DNA of 64,000 bases from Narthecium ossifragum (GCA_963920575.1 OY986969.1:15237288-15301287), one strand, 5' to 3'. Positions 10,805 through 24,173 are shown, counted from the first letter of the stretch. Translations and numbers: made by a program. Notes: generated by a model not told the origin, from the letters alone.

Positions 10805-11134
10805 GATAGTGCCACAACGTCTTCAGAGCGAAGACAATGCTGCAAGCTCGAGATTGTGGACTAGATAGTTCCTCTCATAGGTCTTCAGCTATCTGGAACC
10901 GTAGGCCACCACATGGCCCTCTTGCATCAGCACACAACCTAGACCCTCCCCACTGGCGTCGCAAAAGACACTATAGCCGACGCCTCCCTTTGGAACTATC
11001 AGGATCGGTGCACTCATCAGTCTGGTCCTCAACTATATGAACGCCTGCTCACAAGCATCTTCCCAAACAAACGGGACCGTCTTCTATGTCAATCTGGTCA
11101 GCGACCCTGCGACTCTGGAGAAGTACCGCACGAT
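10805..11134 (-). pseudogene. Del/Tekay pol fragment: end of RT and RNase H
   Basis: On the minus strand it reads from FSRVAG through VFCDASGEGLGCVLMQEG (RNase H start), AYGSRQLK and YLVHNLELAA, ending near the HYLY motif where the beta LTR begins. In-frame stops are present (after TRLT, and in place of Q before LRTRLM), plus a one-base shift near the end, so it is dead. It is the direct continuation of the RT at 39576-39769. Confidence 0.85.
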
Positions 11135-12708
11135 TGATGTGTTGTCGCAAGCAACCAAAAATAAAACAAATACTCGTTAAAATAAATGTAGTAGAGCGAG
11201 TACGAGTCGATCCCACGAAGAGTGTTTAGCCTGGTTTTGTGCTTAGTGAACAAAGATGGGGGGTTTTAAGTGTGAGGAAAACAGTAAAGAAACAATCTAA
11301 ACCGAATAAACGAATTGAATCAAGAGAACAAATCTTGGTCTAAGTCAACATCCACCATCAGAATCCTTATAACTGATCATTGATGCAAGTATATATCAAT
11401 TCACACCATGAATATTCACCGTTCGAATTAAATTCGAATCTCTTCTCAATCATAATTAATTAGAAACAAGCGGTCCAATCAACCCTAACTACTAAACAAT
11501 CCAAGACACGCGCTGTAGATTTAATCCAGTAGCAGCATTAAGAATAGGGAGATCGATGAAGCTAAACAACACAAGCACACGCGGTTGTATTTAATCTAGT
11601 CGAATATTCTTCCTAAGATCTATTAATCTCTGAAACGCAGTAAATCAATAGATCTCAGTTGCTTCGCAAATTAGAGGGATCAAATAATTATGGATTTGAT
11701 ATCCAACCTAGCAGTAGATCGCAATGAATAATAAACTAGTAGGCTTCCTAGTAATTAGACAAGACAATCATGAACATCCAATCACAAAAGAACATTCAAT
11801 ACTCAAGTATAAACTGAAGAATAAAAATAGATTAGATCTCATAGTTTCATTGATTCCGAGGTTTCAGTTTTCTTGACCAAGAATCAAGATTTAGCCACGC
11901 AAGGCCATTCATAACAATCCTCAAATGATTCCAATAAGCTAGAGAAAACCTAGCGAAAATATAAGAGTAGAAAGTAGCAGCCAAAAGTATCCAAGAATCC
12001 CCCCTCAAACCCTAGAAAGAGTCATATTTATAGCCTTAAAGTGTCTCCATCCTCGGATTAGATCTGAGCGGTTAATTTTCTTCACTGCGAAGGTAAGATC
12101 AATCGTTTGATATCAAAATCTTCAATTTCTGGCTACGCCCGAGCAAGATCGATCCTTTGATTGAAACATGATCGATCCTTCTTAGTAGGATGGATAGTAG
12201 GATGGATCCTTCGATATGAGAAAGATCGATCCTTCTCTTCGATGATTTCCTCAATATTCTCGAGTGAAAGGAGGATCGATCCTTCTGTGATCATTTGAAA
12301 AGTATGCTCTCTGTCAGGTCTGACTGCATAAAAGGATCGATCCTTTTAGGGAAAATGATCGATCTTTCTTTCATGAGTATTTTCTGTTTTGCCATACAGA
12401 CTGTGCCATCGGTACTAAAATTACCATAGCTTCCTCTAGAAAACTCAAAATCACAAACCGTAAAATTCTCCAGAAACTAGACTTCAAGAGATTTCCAACC
12501 ATTTATGGAACATCATCTGGTTCTTCATGAGAAGGTACAGTTTAATCTTTCAAGTTGTTCCATATACTCTATTCAGCTTCTTTTCGACTTAAGGACTTCA
12601 ATTGCATCCTAAATCAAAATATAAGAATAATGAGTGTATTTAGGTTCCAAATAAGCACAGGAGGCTAAGTATTAAGGGGTAAAAATATAACATTAAGTAT
12701 CATCATCA
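11135..12708 (-). mobile_element. 3' LTR of A2
   Basis: 1574 bp, TG...CA. It pairs with 37994-39575 (1582 bp). It has a TATA box (TATTTATA on plus, 12025-12032), the shared U3 block (12390-12530) and a GATCGATC array (12105-12365) dominated by GGATCGATCCTT forms. It is preceded (minus sense) by the purine tract GTGTAGGGGAATT. Confidence 0.85.
12105..12365 (-). promoter_or_regulatory. U3 GATCGATC array of A2 3' LTR
   Basis: At least seven GATCGATCCTT/AAGGATCGATC sites, some mutated, just upstream (minus sense) of the TATA box at 12025-12032. Confidence 0.7.
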
Positions 12709-13634
12709 AATTCCCCTACACTTAGCTTTTGCTCGTCCTCAGGCAAAACTAAAATTCACTCTACTCAACATATCAAGGTTGCAACGCCAGTAATGAAGAA
12801 CAATCAAGATCTTCACAAAACTCATAACACATCATGAACAAACATTTTTAGATAACTTAAAAATCAATCAATAAGCATTTTCACTTGAAGATGCAGCAAA
12901 CTAAATAAGTAGACCATCACGGAAATTAAAACTCAACTCTCATGTGTTTGAAGGGCATGTATTTCACTCAAATTCATTCCAATGAAAATGATTTACCATA
13001 AGCTTGCATATCTTCTCATTCTCCACCACTAGAATCACATGCATAACACAAATCATAAGGACTGCAAAAGGTTATAATGGGGTCCAGGATCAAGGTGAGT
13101 AATATTTGCGAATGTAGCTCAAAAGCCAATGGAACTAATGGAGCAAAAATGCATCAATAAGACATGTACAACCAATCACTCCGTTCAGCAACTTCTTCAA
13201 CTTGGCTTTAAAGTACTCAAACCATGTAAAACTTCCACCTTTGTAGAGCTCATACATAGATATACCCCTCTCTTGGAGTATTAGGAGGATTCATAAATAC
13301 ATTTTGTAACATGAAAAACAGTTTCCTCCTTCACTTTCTTCTTTCTTTCTTTTCTTTTCTTTTTTCTCTTTTCAAAAATAGCCATACAACAAATCCAAAC
13401 ACCCCCGCACTTGAACTTTTGCACCCATATATGTCATAATGATGATCAATGCTCCACTAGTTTTATGACTTTGGTAACGACATTGGTTTTCAGGTTTAAA
13501 GCTTGTAATATGGGTTAACAATGAAGTCAAAAAAACTCAAAGGTGTTTAGCAAAAGGAAAATTTAATCACAAGGTAGGCTATTTGGCTTATGTAGCTTAT
13601 AACAAAGATGGCCTTAATCATGTTCATGTATGCA
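12709..13634 (-). other. A2 3' non-coding region, distal part
   Basis: Reverse complement of the A1 region ~24570-25599. It has the polypurine tract next to the LTR and the TTTGCTCGTCCTCAGGCAAA hairpin (12728-12747). No gene. It ends where element D was inserted; about a dozen bases present in A1 are missing between here and 29796. Confidence 0.75.
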
Positions 13635-14229
13635 CGATGAGTCACTAAATATTCGTAATTAAACCCCTTACATTACCTTTGTTAGGCCTAAAGTAGTTGT
13701 ATTTAATAGTTTGTTAGTTTATTTCAGGTTTAATCATCATTTGAGAAGAAATATAAGAATTTCGACTAAAAGGATGAATTTATGTGATAAAGACTGCTTT
13801 GTCGCCTGTCAGGACAATAGTCTCTATAAATTCTGTATAAGTCCAAATACTCTGGACATTTAGTACGTGGTAGAAGACTTCTAGAGCTCTAACTTTCATG
13901 TCAGACATTTTGCGAGACGCCTGATGGATTAATACCAGGATGAATTTATGTGATAAAGACTGCTTTGTTGCCTGTCAGGAAATCCGAGTTGCACTAGAAG
14001 TCCAATTTAGCCATAACCCTAATTCCGGGAATACACCAATAAGAAGGTGCTGGCCGACCGAAATAAGCATCTTTTTGACAGTCTTTGGAGGAGGAAGAAG
14101 AAGAAGACGGAGAGGATGTGGATGGTGAAAGCTTCTTATTCCAACCCGATGGCTTTCATCCAAAAGATGAGTTGCTAATTATTGTACTTAGGATTAATCT
14201 TTGGGAACATTAACTTTCTTTTAGGGATT
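13635..14229 (+). mobile_element. 5' LTR of element D (deleted)
   Basis: Begins CGATGAGTCACTAAATATTC (expected T mutated to C). Matches 28447-29795 but lacks several blocks, including ~300 bases after 14190, and its 3' end and PBS are lost near 14229. Confidence 0.7.
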
Positions 14230-14597
14230 GATTTTCTCTTGACTCTTTTTCTTTGCTTAATTCATTTTTATCTTTCTTATCTTTCCCTTTATTTATTTTA
14301 TGTTTTTTTTAGGAATTTTCTGACAATTTTTCTGATTTGTACAGCTACTAAATTTGATTTTCTCGGACTTGGACCTGTAGCCCGTCGCCAGGAGCGATCG
14401 GTAGGACCTGGGAGCGACCGATCGAGACTGTGTAGTCAGGTAAGTTTGTTCTAAACTCTGAATTATTTTATCTAGTTGTTTGAGATGCTTCTACAAGTCG
14501 TACAAAAGTACGCATCAGCGACAGTCGTCTCTTGGACCAACCCACTGTTTGTATTTCTTATCTTTGGTGTGGTTCTTATTTGTGTGATCTTGCATGC
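14230..14597 (+). other. Leader of element D
   Basis: T-rich, then palindromic GCGATCGGTAGG...CGACCGATCG (14394-14424). The phrase CTTGGACCAACCCA (14533-14546) is shared with the leader of B (~1083-1096) and precedes the ORF start in both. Confidence 0.6.
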
Positions 14598-15786
14598 ATG
14601 GCTAATTTTTATATACCACCGGGTGCCTTGTCCAATGATGATTTGTCTTTTGGTTATGGACCCGCTTACAATAACGACACATATGATTTCTCAAATCCGA
14701 CATATAATTCACATTCATTCCTTATAATCCAAATTTTAGAAACCATGCATACCCTAATTGGCAATTCGAAAGTTATCAACCTCCTAACGTTCAACCATGG
14801 AACATAGAAACACCAACCCAAAATTTTTAACCTAGTTTTGGACAACAATATCCTTCACATGCATCACCTCTTGCCCCTCAAGTGATCTCTGAAACACAGT
14901 TTGACATGCTCATGAGCACACGTACAACCATGAATGTGAAATTTGAGAACATAGATGCCAGTATAGCTAAACTTGGAAGAGATCGAGCCTCCTATGCTCA
15001 ATCTATATCCAAAATAGAGACACAAATAGAACAACTAGCCCACATGGTTGATTCGTATTATGAGAATGAGGATTATGCGAATGATTCATTACTCTTGTTA
15101 ATGATGACAATGCTTGTGATGCTTATCTTTCTAATGATGTTGATGCATGCTATAATGCTTGTGATGCTTTCTCAGTTCATGATGCGATTGATAATGTTTT
15201 GCCAGCCGCTGAAAATAAAATTGATGAATGCTACCCGGTTTTACATTCTGAGCCTTATATGTATTTCGGTCATTCTTATGAAGCAAGTCTTTTTATGATA
15301 GTAATGATTAGGGTTGTTATGCTAAATTGCCAGTTGTTCATGATGAGTTGAATGATTATAATATGTCTATTTACAATGATCATAATGAGGATGAGCATAT
15401 TAGTGAGACCCCCTGTCGGGAACCTAAAGTTGAACTTCTACATGATGAGTTGAATGATGATGATGTGCCTATTAGTGATAAACATAATGAGGATGAGGGT
15501 GTTAGCAATATTCCTTGTCTAGAGCCTCAGTTTGAGATTCTACCTTTAATATCATCCCCATTAGTTGAACATTATGAGGAGGAGAACCTTTTTATGAGTG
15601 AAGACTATGCCAATTCCTATCGCCCCTTTCATCAATGATCGTATCAAAATTTCCAATTATATGTTTGCTAAGGACTTTTCTTTATTCTTTGATCAAGCAT
15701 GTCTGCATACCTTCACCATGATCCGGGCCATGTATTTCTTCATATGGAATCATCGGCCTCCTAAATTTTGTTTCAGGAGCGTCTAG
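14598..15786 (+). pseudogene. Broken copy of the B-type ORF (Gag-tail-like, acidic, FFFD...NHRPPK)
   Basis: Starts MANFYIPPGA like the intact ORF at 1151. It shares NDTYDFSNPTY, a YPNWQFESY stretch and a coiled-coil-like QSISKIETQIEQLAHM segment, then an acidic VHDELND/HDELNDDD region. It ends with one copy of the C-terminal unit (LFFDQACLHTFT ... NHRPPK). Several frameshifts (near 14720, 15100 and 15640) and in-frame stops break it. It has one C-terminal repeat where B has three, so the repeat number is variable. Its position between leader and post-stop hairpin is the same as in B. Confidence 0.7.
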
Positions 15787-15811
15787 CGAAAGACGTAAAC
15801 TTACGCGCTTT

Positions 15812-15827
15812 CTGGGAGGCAACCCAG
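15812..15827 (+). other. Post-stop hairpin of element D
   Basis: CTGGG AGGCAA CCCAG, 25 bases after the stop at 15784-15786; preceded by a GCGC motif as in B and C. Confidence 0.7.
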
Positions 15828-17127
15828 TTTTGAAGATTTTTTCTTAGATTTTTAGAATTTTATTTAGTTTTTACGATTTTCCCCTGATTTTTAGGATTTT
15901 CCCCATATTTTCCTGGAATATTTCTCCACCTTCTTCTTATTTTTCCTTATTTTCCGCTGGAGTTTCTCTCTCCTCCCCCATTGTTCCTCATCGTCCCGGC
16001 TCGATTGGCTTCATCGGCTCGTCCCCGAGCCGTTACCCAGCGCCGCCCATCTCCGGTCACCTTCATACCTCCAAATCACCACCAACACCTCCGCCATCCT
16101 TCCCCCTACCCTCCCATGACCTTCTTCACCATCATCGCTGTCTCCCCAGATGCCGATTAACCCCTCGGCGCCCATCCACGGCCTCCCATTGCCCCAAAAC
16201 ACCTCCAGAAACTTCTTCAGGCCACCACGAACCTTCCTCCACCATCAAAGCCATTCCTTGCCTCCAGGGTCATCAGCTTCAAGCTCCGACGAAACCACCT
16301 ATCCGACCATCTTCAATCCGTCGGCTGGAAGCTCAATTCATCCATCCGCCACCATTGGATAGTTCCCCACATATCCACGAACCTTCCTCCACCATTACTT
16401 ACCTCTGTTGATGTCTGGATCGCCGGAATCAATCTCTGACCATCATCCTTAACCACGCCGGCCACCTCTAATCTCCCACCTGGAAGCCACGATTCATCGA
16501 TCAAACCCCATAGATAGCTTTCCAGATCTCCCACGATTCTTACTGTACTATTCCCCTCCTCTGGCGACGATGTTTTGCCGTTGATCCATCGCCGGTGAGT
16601 TTCAACCTTCCGATTGTTGCTGTACATGACCCAGGTGCCACAGTGATTTGATTTCTTATCAGACAGTATAGATCTTCAATCATGACCATGTTGAGCATTC
16701 TTTGATCTTCTAGACGTCCTAGAGCAACATCCGATGTTAAATTTTCCTTATTTTCGTCGATTTCGTTTCTGATCTCGCCGCGGTCGGCCGCCGTGTGTGT
16801 GATTATGTTTTATGTGGATGATAACTAATGGTTGCCCTGCTTGGATATTTTGGTCTTTAATTTCCTTATCTGTGATGTCTAGAAGATTATTTTTGATGTA
16901 TTATCTCATTTACTATTTATCTGTAGATGTTATATTTTTGTGTGGTGAATGTTTATACAGATCAATTTATCATGAAAATACAAAGGAGACTATGTCAAAA
17001 TTTTCTATGATTCTAATATCTTTTTGGACTTTTATTTGTTATATTTGATCTTTTTGGAAAGGTTTATATTTATGTGAGAGGTTATGGTGGGGAACGAAGT
17101 ATTTATTCAATTATGACGGTGCCTAAA
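15828..17127 (+). other. Element D non-coding region, C-rich then T-rich
   Basis: 15960-16600 is rich in CCACC/CTCC/GCC and resembles 5561-5940 of B in composition and position. Possibly a captured gene fragment or a structured UTR; no domain is recognisable in any frame. From 16640 it is AT-rich up to the A1 target site (CTAAA, 17123-17127). Confidence 0.5.
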
Positions 17128-18576
17128 TGTTGAGAATGCATAATGTTATATTTTTATCCATTAATACTTAGTCTCCTATGCTTATTTAGTTCCTAAATAC
17201 ACTCATTATTCTTAAATTTTGATTTAGGATGCAATTGAAGTCCTTAAGTCGAAAAGAAGCTGAAAAGAGTGCATTGATCAACTTTAAAGATTAATCTGTA
17301 CCTGCTCATGAAGAACCAGATGATGTGCCATATATGGTTGGAACGCTCTTGAAGTCTAGATTCTGGAGAATTTTACGGTTCGTGATTCCGAGTTTTCTAG
17401 AGGAAGTTACGGCAATTTTAGTACCGATGACGCAGTCTGGATAGCAGAACAGTAAATACGCCGGAACGTTGGATCGATCCGACACCTAGGGTCCGATCGA
17501 TCCAACTATGCAGAATCGTGACAGAGCGTATAGTTTTCAGCTGTACATGGTCCGATCGATCCCTCCATCAATCCTAAGGAGTCCGATCGATCCGACACCT
17601 AAAGTTCGATCGATCGGACTTTCCCAGTGAAGAAAATCAACGATTGTGATCTATTCCGACGATGGATACACTTGAGGCTATAAATAAGACTCTTTCTAGG
17701 GTTTGAGGGGGGATTCTTGGACACTTTTGGCTGCTCTTTTTCCTCCTTTATATTTTTTCTAGGTTTTCTTTTGCTTTATGAAATCTTTTGGAGGATTGTT
17801 CTCGATGGCCCTGGGTGGCTAAATCTTAATCCTTGGTCGAGGAGACTGAAACCTCAGAATCAATGAAACTGTGAGATCTAATTTATTTTTATTGTTCAAT
17901 TTATACATGAGTATTGAATGTTCTTCTGAGATTAAATCTTCATGATTATCTTGTCTAATTGCTAGGAGGCCTACTAGTTTATTATTCATGGTGATCTACT
18001 GCTAGATTTGATTTCAAATTCGGAATTGTTTGATCCCTCTAATCTGCGAAGCAACTAGGGTTTAATAATCTACTGCGTTTCAGAGATTGTTAGGTCTTAG
18101 GAAGAATATTCGACTAGATTAAATGCAACCGCTTGTGCTTGTGTTGTATAGCTTCATCGATCACCCTATTCTTAACGCTGCTACTAGATTAAATCTACAG
18201 CGCGTGTCTTAGGTTGTTTAGTAGTTAGGGTTGATTAGATCGCTTGTTTCTAATTAACTATGATCGAGGAGAGATTCGAATTTAATTCGAACGGTGAATA
18301 TTCATGATATGAATTGATTGATACTTGCATCGATGAGCAGTTGTTGGATTCCGATGGTGGATGTTGACTCAGACCAAGGTTTGTTCTCTTGATTTAACTC
18401 GTTTCTTCGCTTTAGATTATTTCTTTACTGTTTTTCTCACGTTTAAAACCCCCATCTTGGTTCACTAAGCACAAAACTAGGCTAAACACTCTTCGTGGGA
18501 TCGACCCTTGCTCGCACTACTACATTTATTTTAACGAGTATTGGTTTTATTTTTGAGTGCCTACGACAGCACATCA
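17128..18576 (+). mobile_element. 5' LTR of A1
   Basis: 1449 bp, TGTTGAGAATGC...ACATCA. Shared U3 block 17313-17460, short palindrome array 17463-17625, TATAAATA at 17679-17686. It is 185 bp shorter than the 3' LTR because part of the palindrome array is missing. Confidence 0.9.
17463..17625 (+). promoter_or_regulatory. U3 GATCGATC array of A1 5' LTR
   Basis: Five palindromes around the spacer CGTGACAGAGCGTATAG, ~55 bases upstream of the TATA box. The 3' LTR has nine or more. Confidence 0.75.
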
Positions 18577-18581
18577 AATTT

Positions 18582-18599
18582 TGGCGCCGTTGCCGGGGA
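18582..18599 (+). other. Primer binding site of A1
   Basis: TGGCGCCGTTGCCGGGGA, five bases after the 5' LTR. This is the primer site typical of the Athila/Tat lineage (tRNA-Asp-type assignment from family knowledge); identical in C (51687-51704). Confidence 0.85.
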
Positions 18600-18715
18600 G
18601 TGATTCTAGTTGATTTTTGTGCTTATTGTGATCTTTACTTTCATAAAAAAAAAAGAGTTTACACAAATTTCTGGGATTGGTTTTTCTCGGTTTACCGAAA
18701 AGTTCTTGATTGTTT

Positions 18716-21700
18716 ATGAGTACAGCTCGATCTTTTAATCAAAGTGATTAGCTGTATGATCCGGAGATAGAAAGAACTTTACACAGGTTAAGGAGGGAAG
18801 CTCGGATAAATTCTGAGGAGGACGATTTTGCTCTTGACCACGTATTTATCAGTGATTCAAAATTAGAAGAGGAAGAAGTCATGGCCGGAAATCAGACTTT
18901 GAAAGAACTTGGAGCACCAGATTTGAATCAGCAACCCTTATGCATTACATTCCCTACTTTGGATGTTGCTACTACTTTTGAATTAAAATCTGGACTAATA
19001 CACCTCATACCTACTTTTCATGGACTTTCAGGTGAGAATCCTCACAAGCATTTAAAGGAGCTTCATGTTGTGTGCACAAGTATGAAACCCATGGGGGTGA
19101 CTGAAGATCAAATCAAATTGAGAGCCTTTCCATTTTCTTTGAAGGATTTGGCTAAAGATTGGCTTTATTAGTTACCATCTGGGAGTATTACCACATGGAA
19201 CGAGATGAAGAGGTTGTTTTTAGAGAAGTATTTTCCAGCCTCAAGAGCGGCCAACATTAGGAAAGAAATCTGTGGTGTAAGGCAACATAATGGAGAATCT
19301 CTACATGAATATTGGGAACGTTTTAAGAAATTATGTGCAAGCTGTCCCCACCATCAAATTAGTGAGAAATTACTTATCCAATATTTTTATGAGGGCTTAC
19401 TAACCAATGACAGGAGTATGATTGATGCCGCTAGTGGAGGAGCTTTGGTGGATAAAACTCCTGAAGCCGCGAGGAACTTGATTGCAAATATGGCGGCTAA
19501 TTCTCAACAATTTAATACTAGGCTTGATTCTTATTCGAAACATGTTAATGAGGTAAATGTTTCATCTCTTGAACAACAGATTGCGAGTCTAACTTCTCTT
19601 GTTCGTCAAATGGCTGTAGGTAATATGCAGACAGCGAAAGTATGTGGAATTTGTTCGGTGGCGGGACATCCAACCGACATGTGCCCAACTCTTCAAGAGG
19701 AGCCTATTGAACAAGTAAATGCAGCTGGGAGTTTCCCAGGACCACCGCAAAGGAAGTATGATCCCTATTCAAACACGTATAATCCGGGATGGAGGGATCA
19801 CCCCAATCTCAACTATGGAAATTCACAAGTAAATCAGCCTACAACTCAATTTCGTCCAACTGGACAGCAATATCAACAATATAGACCGCCATACCCCGCG
19901 AGACAACAACCAAACCCAACTCCTGATTCTGGTGTGTCTTTAAAAGATATGATTAAATCTCTTATTACTAATAATTCGCAACTTCAACAGGAGACGAAGG
20001 CTAGTATTCAAAGATTGGAACATCAGGTAGGCCAGATGGCGTCGGCAATTAGCAAGCTAGAGGCGCAAAATTCGGGAAAATTACCCTCTTAAACGGTAGT
20101 AAATCCAAGAGAGAATGCAAGTGCAATTATTTTGAGAAGTGGCAAAGAAGTTGAGGTTCCAACAAAGGAAGTTCCTACATCGTCTGCGCAAGGAAAAGAG
20201 CAAAATATTATCACGGACAAAATCTTTCCTGATGACGATGACGTACCTAAACGTAAGTTTCCACCTCTTTCTGATTATAAACCTGTACCTCCTTTTCCTC
20301 AGGCTTTGACAGAATCAAGAAAATATGAGAAGAATTTAGATCTCTATGAGACTTTTCACCGATGCGAGGTAAATATTCCACTCTTAGATGCTCTTATACA
20401 AGTACTTCGTTATGCTAAATTCTTGAAAGAATTGTGCACAATTAAGAGGAATCAGAAACTTAAAGGATGTGAGAAGGTGAAAGTAGGGGAAAATGTTTCT
20501 GTAATTCTTCAAAGAAAAATTCCTACAAAGTGTAGAGATCCAGATATGTTTACTATCCCATGTACAATTGGTAACACCAAATTTGAGAAAGCCATGTTAG
20601 ATTTGGGAGCTTCAATCAATGTCATGCCATATTCTATATATTCTTCTTTAAAACTTGGGCTTTTGAAAGAAACTGGTGTTGTGATTCAATTGGCTGACAG
20701 ATCTAACGCCTATCCTAAAGGTGTAGTTGAAGATATTCTTGTGCAAGTCAATGATTTAGTTTTCCCTGCTGATTTTTATGTGCTTGATATGGAGAATGGT
20801 GATCATAGTACTCCTATTTTGTTGGGAAGACCTTTCTTGAAGACATCCAAGACTAAGATAGATGTCCATAGTGGCACACTTACCATGGAATTTGATGGTG
20901 AAACTGTTAAGTTTAATATTTATGATGCCATGAAATATCCTGCTGATGATTGTTCAGTGTATTCAATTGATGTGTTTGATTATTTATCACAAGAAGTCTT
21001 TGAACTTAGTGATAAAGATGAATTAGAAGTGGCTATTAGCAAATCTCTTGAGGAAGAAAATAAGGAGCTATCTTTGAGTACTAGTTTACAGGAAACTGTT
21101 GTAACACTGAATGATTTTTCGATAACTCAGCAATCAGGTAACGATTCTTATAGTCCATTACCTGTTTCTAATGAGAAATCTTTACCTTCTGTATTGCAAG
21201 CACCTATTCTAGATCTGAAACCTCTTCCTAATCATCTTAAATATGCTTTTCTTGGAGATGAAGGAGTATTACCAGTGATTATCTCCAATAACCTTAGTGC
21301 ACCACAGGAAGAAAAACTTGTGCAGGTTCTTAAGAAGCATAGGACAGCTATTGGTTGGACAATTGCAGACATCAAGGGAATCAGCCCGAGTACATGTATG
21401 CATCGTATTTTGCTTGAAGAGGGAGCGAAACCTTCCCGCCAACCACAAAGAAGGTTAAACCCGCCCATGATGGATGTTGTAAAGAAGGAGATCCTCAAAC
21501 TTCTTGAAGTTGGAGTGATCTATCCTATTTCGGATAGCACTTGGGTTAGTCCAATTCAAGTGGTTCCTAAAAAAACAGGAATAACCGTGGTGAGAAATCA
21601 CAAAGATGAGTTAGTTCCTACCCGTGTGCAAAATATGTGGAGGGTTTGTTTTGATTATAGAAAATTAAATGCTATAACCCGCAAGGACCACTTCCCTTTA

Positions 21701-24109
21701 CCTTTTATTGATCAGATGCTTGAAAGGTTAGCTGGTCCTTCTTATTATTGTTTTCTTGATGATTATTCAGGTTACTTTCAGATGGCAATTGCCCCTGAAG
21801 ATCAGGAAAAGACGACGTTTACATGCCCATTTGGAACTTTTGCATATCGTCGCATGCCTTTTGGTCTGTGCAACGCCCCAGCTACTTTCCAAAGGTGTAT
21901 GGTTAGTATATTCTCAGATTATATTGAACAAATCATAGAGGTTTTTATGGATGATTTCACAGTTTATGGAAACTCCTTTGATAATTGTTTACATAACCTT
22001 ACACTTGTTCTTCAAAGTTGCATAGAAACTAGCATTGTGTTAAATTCTGAGAAATGTCATTTCATGGTTGAACAAGGTATAGTTTAGGGTCATGTTGTTT
22101 CATCTAAAGGAATTGAGGTTGATAAAGCTAAAGTTGATGTCATTCAATCTTTACCTTATCCCACTAGTGTGCGGGAAATTCGTTCTTTTCTTGGACATGC
22201 AGGTTTTTACCGAAGATTCATCAAGGACTTCATCAAAATAGCATTACCGCTATGCACGTTGTTACAAAAGGACAAGGTTTTTGAGTTCGATGATGCATGC
22301 AAAGAGGCATTTGATAAACTGAAAGAATTATTGACATCAACTCCAGTTATTCAGCCCCCAGACTGGAGCGTTCCTTTCGAAATAATGTGTGATGCGAGTG
22401 ATTATGCAATAGGCGCGGTTTTGGGTGAAAAGATTGGAAGAGCTTCTCATGCAATTTACTATGCTTCCAAGACTTTGGATGATACCCAGAGAAATTATTC
22501 TACAACTGAAAAAGAACTTTTAGCCGTTGTGTTTGCTTTCGAAAAATTTCGTTCTTATTTACTTGGTACTAAAGTCATTGTTTACTCTGATCATGCAGCT
22601 CTTCGTTATTTAATGACGAAGAAGGAGGCAAAGCCGAGATTAATCCAATGGATACTTCTCTTGAGTGAATTTGATTTGGAGATAAAAGACAAAAGAGGAA
22701 CAGAAAATAGGGTTCCAGATCATCTGAGTCGATTAGTTCATGTGGAGGATAAACTTCGTCTGCAGGAAACATTCGCTGATTAACAACTGTTCTCTGCAAC
22801 TGTGACATTACCTTGGTATGCAAATATTGTGAATTATTTGATTACTAATTTGTTACCTTCTTATTTGTCTAAGGCTCAAAGAGATAAGATTAAAAGTGAT
22901 GCCAAATACTATGTGTTGGATGACCCATATTTATGGAAGCATTGTGCAGATCAAGTAATAAGAAGGTGCGTTCCTGAAAATGAAATTATTTCTATACTCA
23001 CTTTTTGCCATTCTTATGCTTGTGGAGGTCACTTTGGAGTTAAGAGAACGGCAAGAAAAGTGTTAGAATGTGGTTTCTATTTGCCTTATTTATTTCGAGA
23101 TTCATACTCTCTTTGTAAGTCATGCGAGGATTGTCAAAAGACAGGTAATATATCCCAAAGGAATGAGATGCCACAAACCCCCATATTATTTTGCGAAATT
23201 TTCGATGTTTAGGGTATCGATTTCATGTGTCCGTTCCCTATATCTTTCGGCTATGTTTATATTCTACTTATTGTTGATTATGTTTCGAAATGGGTAGAAG
23301 CTAAAGCTACCAGGACTGATGATTCTAAAGTTGTTGCAGATTTTATCAAGTCTAACATATTATCTAGGTTTGGAATTCCAAGAGCTTTCATAAGTGATCG
23401 AGGCACGCACTTTTGCAATCGAACTGTGGAGGCGTTGCAAAGGAAGTACCATGTGACCCACAAGGTATGAACCGCCTATCATCCGCAAACTAGTGGACAA
23501 GCGGAAGTGTCAAATCGAGAGATCAAGTCCATCATTGAAAAGACGGTAAATCCAAATAGTAAAGATTGGAGTTTGCGTTTGGATGATGCGTTGTGGACAT
23601 ATAGGACTGCATATAAGACACCCATCGGTATGTCACCTTATCGCTTGGTATTTGGGAAACCATGTCACCTTCCAGTTGAGTTAGAACATAAAGCTTATTG
23701 GGCTATCAAGAGCTTTAATATGAACATGAATGAGAGTGGAGAACATAGGAAGTTGCAACTGCAAGAATTAGAGGAAATTCGCAATGATGCCTATGAGAGC
23801 GCTAGGCTTTACATGTAAAAGACAAAAGCTTTTCATGATAAGATGATCTCTAGAAAGGAGTTTAAAGTTGGTCAAAAAGTTCTCCTTTACCAATCACGCT
23901 TACGTTTGTTTCCAGGTAAGTTGCGTTCTCTTTGGATTGGACCTTTTATTGTTACTAATGTTTTTTCTCATGGTGCAGTTGAAATTCAAAGTTTAGCCAC
24001 TTCCAAAATGTTTACGGTGAATGGCCATCGACTTAAACCTTTTTATGAAGGCGTTCCAACAGAAAAGTTGGAAAAATTGGACCTTGAGGAACCAACTTAT
24101 ACTGATTAA
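18716..24109 (+). pseudogene. Athila Gag-Pol, eight in-frame stops
   Basis: One continuous 1797-codon frame from ATG 18716 to TAA 24107-24109. In order: Gag core (WNEMKRLFLEKYFP...GESLHEYW), zinc knuckle CGICSVAGHPTDMC (~19651), protease DLGAS (~20599), RT with FMDDF (~21945), RNase H CDASDYA (~22390), integrase with an HHCC finger ending in CEDCQ (~23128), and D, D and E of the catalytic triad (GIDF, ISDRG, AEVSNR). Stops lie at 18749, 19169, 20090, 22085, 22781, 23210, 23468 and 23816. Comparison with A2 or C shows most replaced Q, E, L, W or Y codons. There is no frameshift over 5.4 kb, which suggests decay by point mutation after a fairly recent insertion. Confidence 0.92.
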
Positions 24110-24155
24110 AGAAGCAAGCATGAAGTCGAGTCAATGACAATAAACAAAGGCGTTG

Positions 24156-24173
24156 CTTGGGAGGCAACCCAAG
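24156..24173 (+). other. Post-stop hairpin of A1
   Basis: CTTGGG AGGCAA CCCAAG, perfect 6-bp stem, 46 bases after the stop. Confidence 0.75.

Noticed and set aside
14437..14474. Perfect splice-donor-like CAG/GTAAGT followed by TTTTATCTAG in the D leader
   Set aside because: The implied intron would be about 35 bases, too short for plants, and no better acceptor was found nearby.
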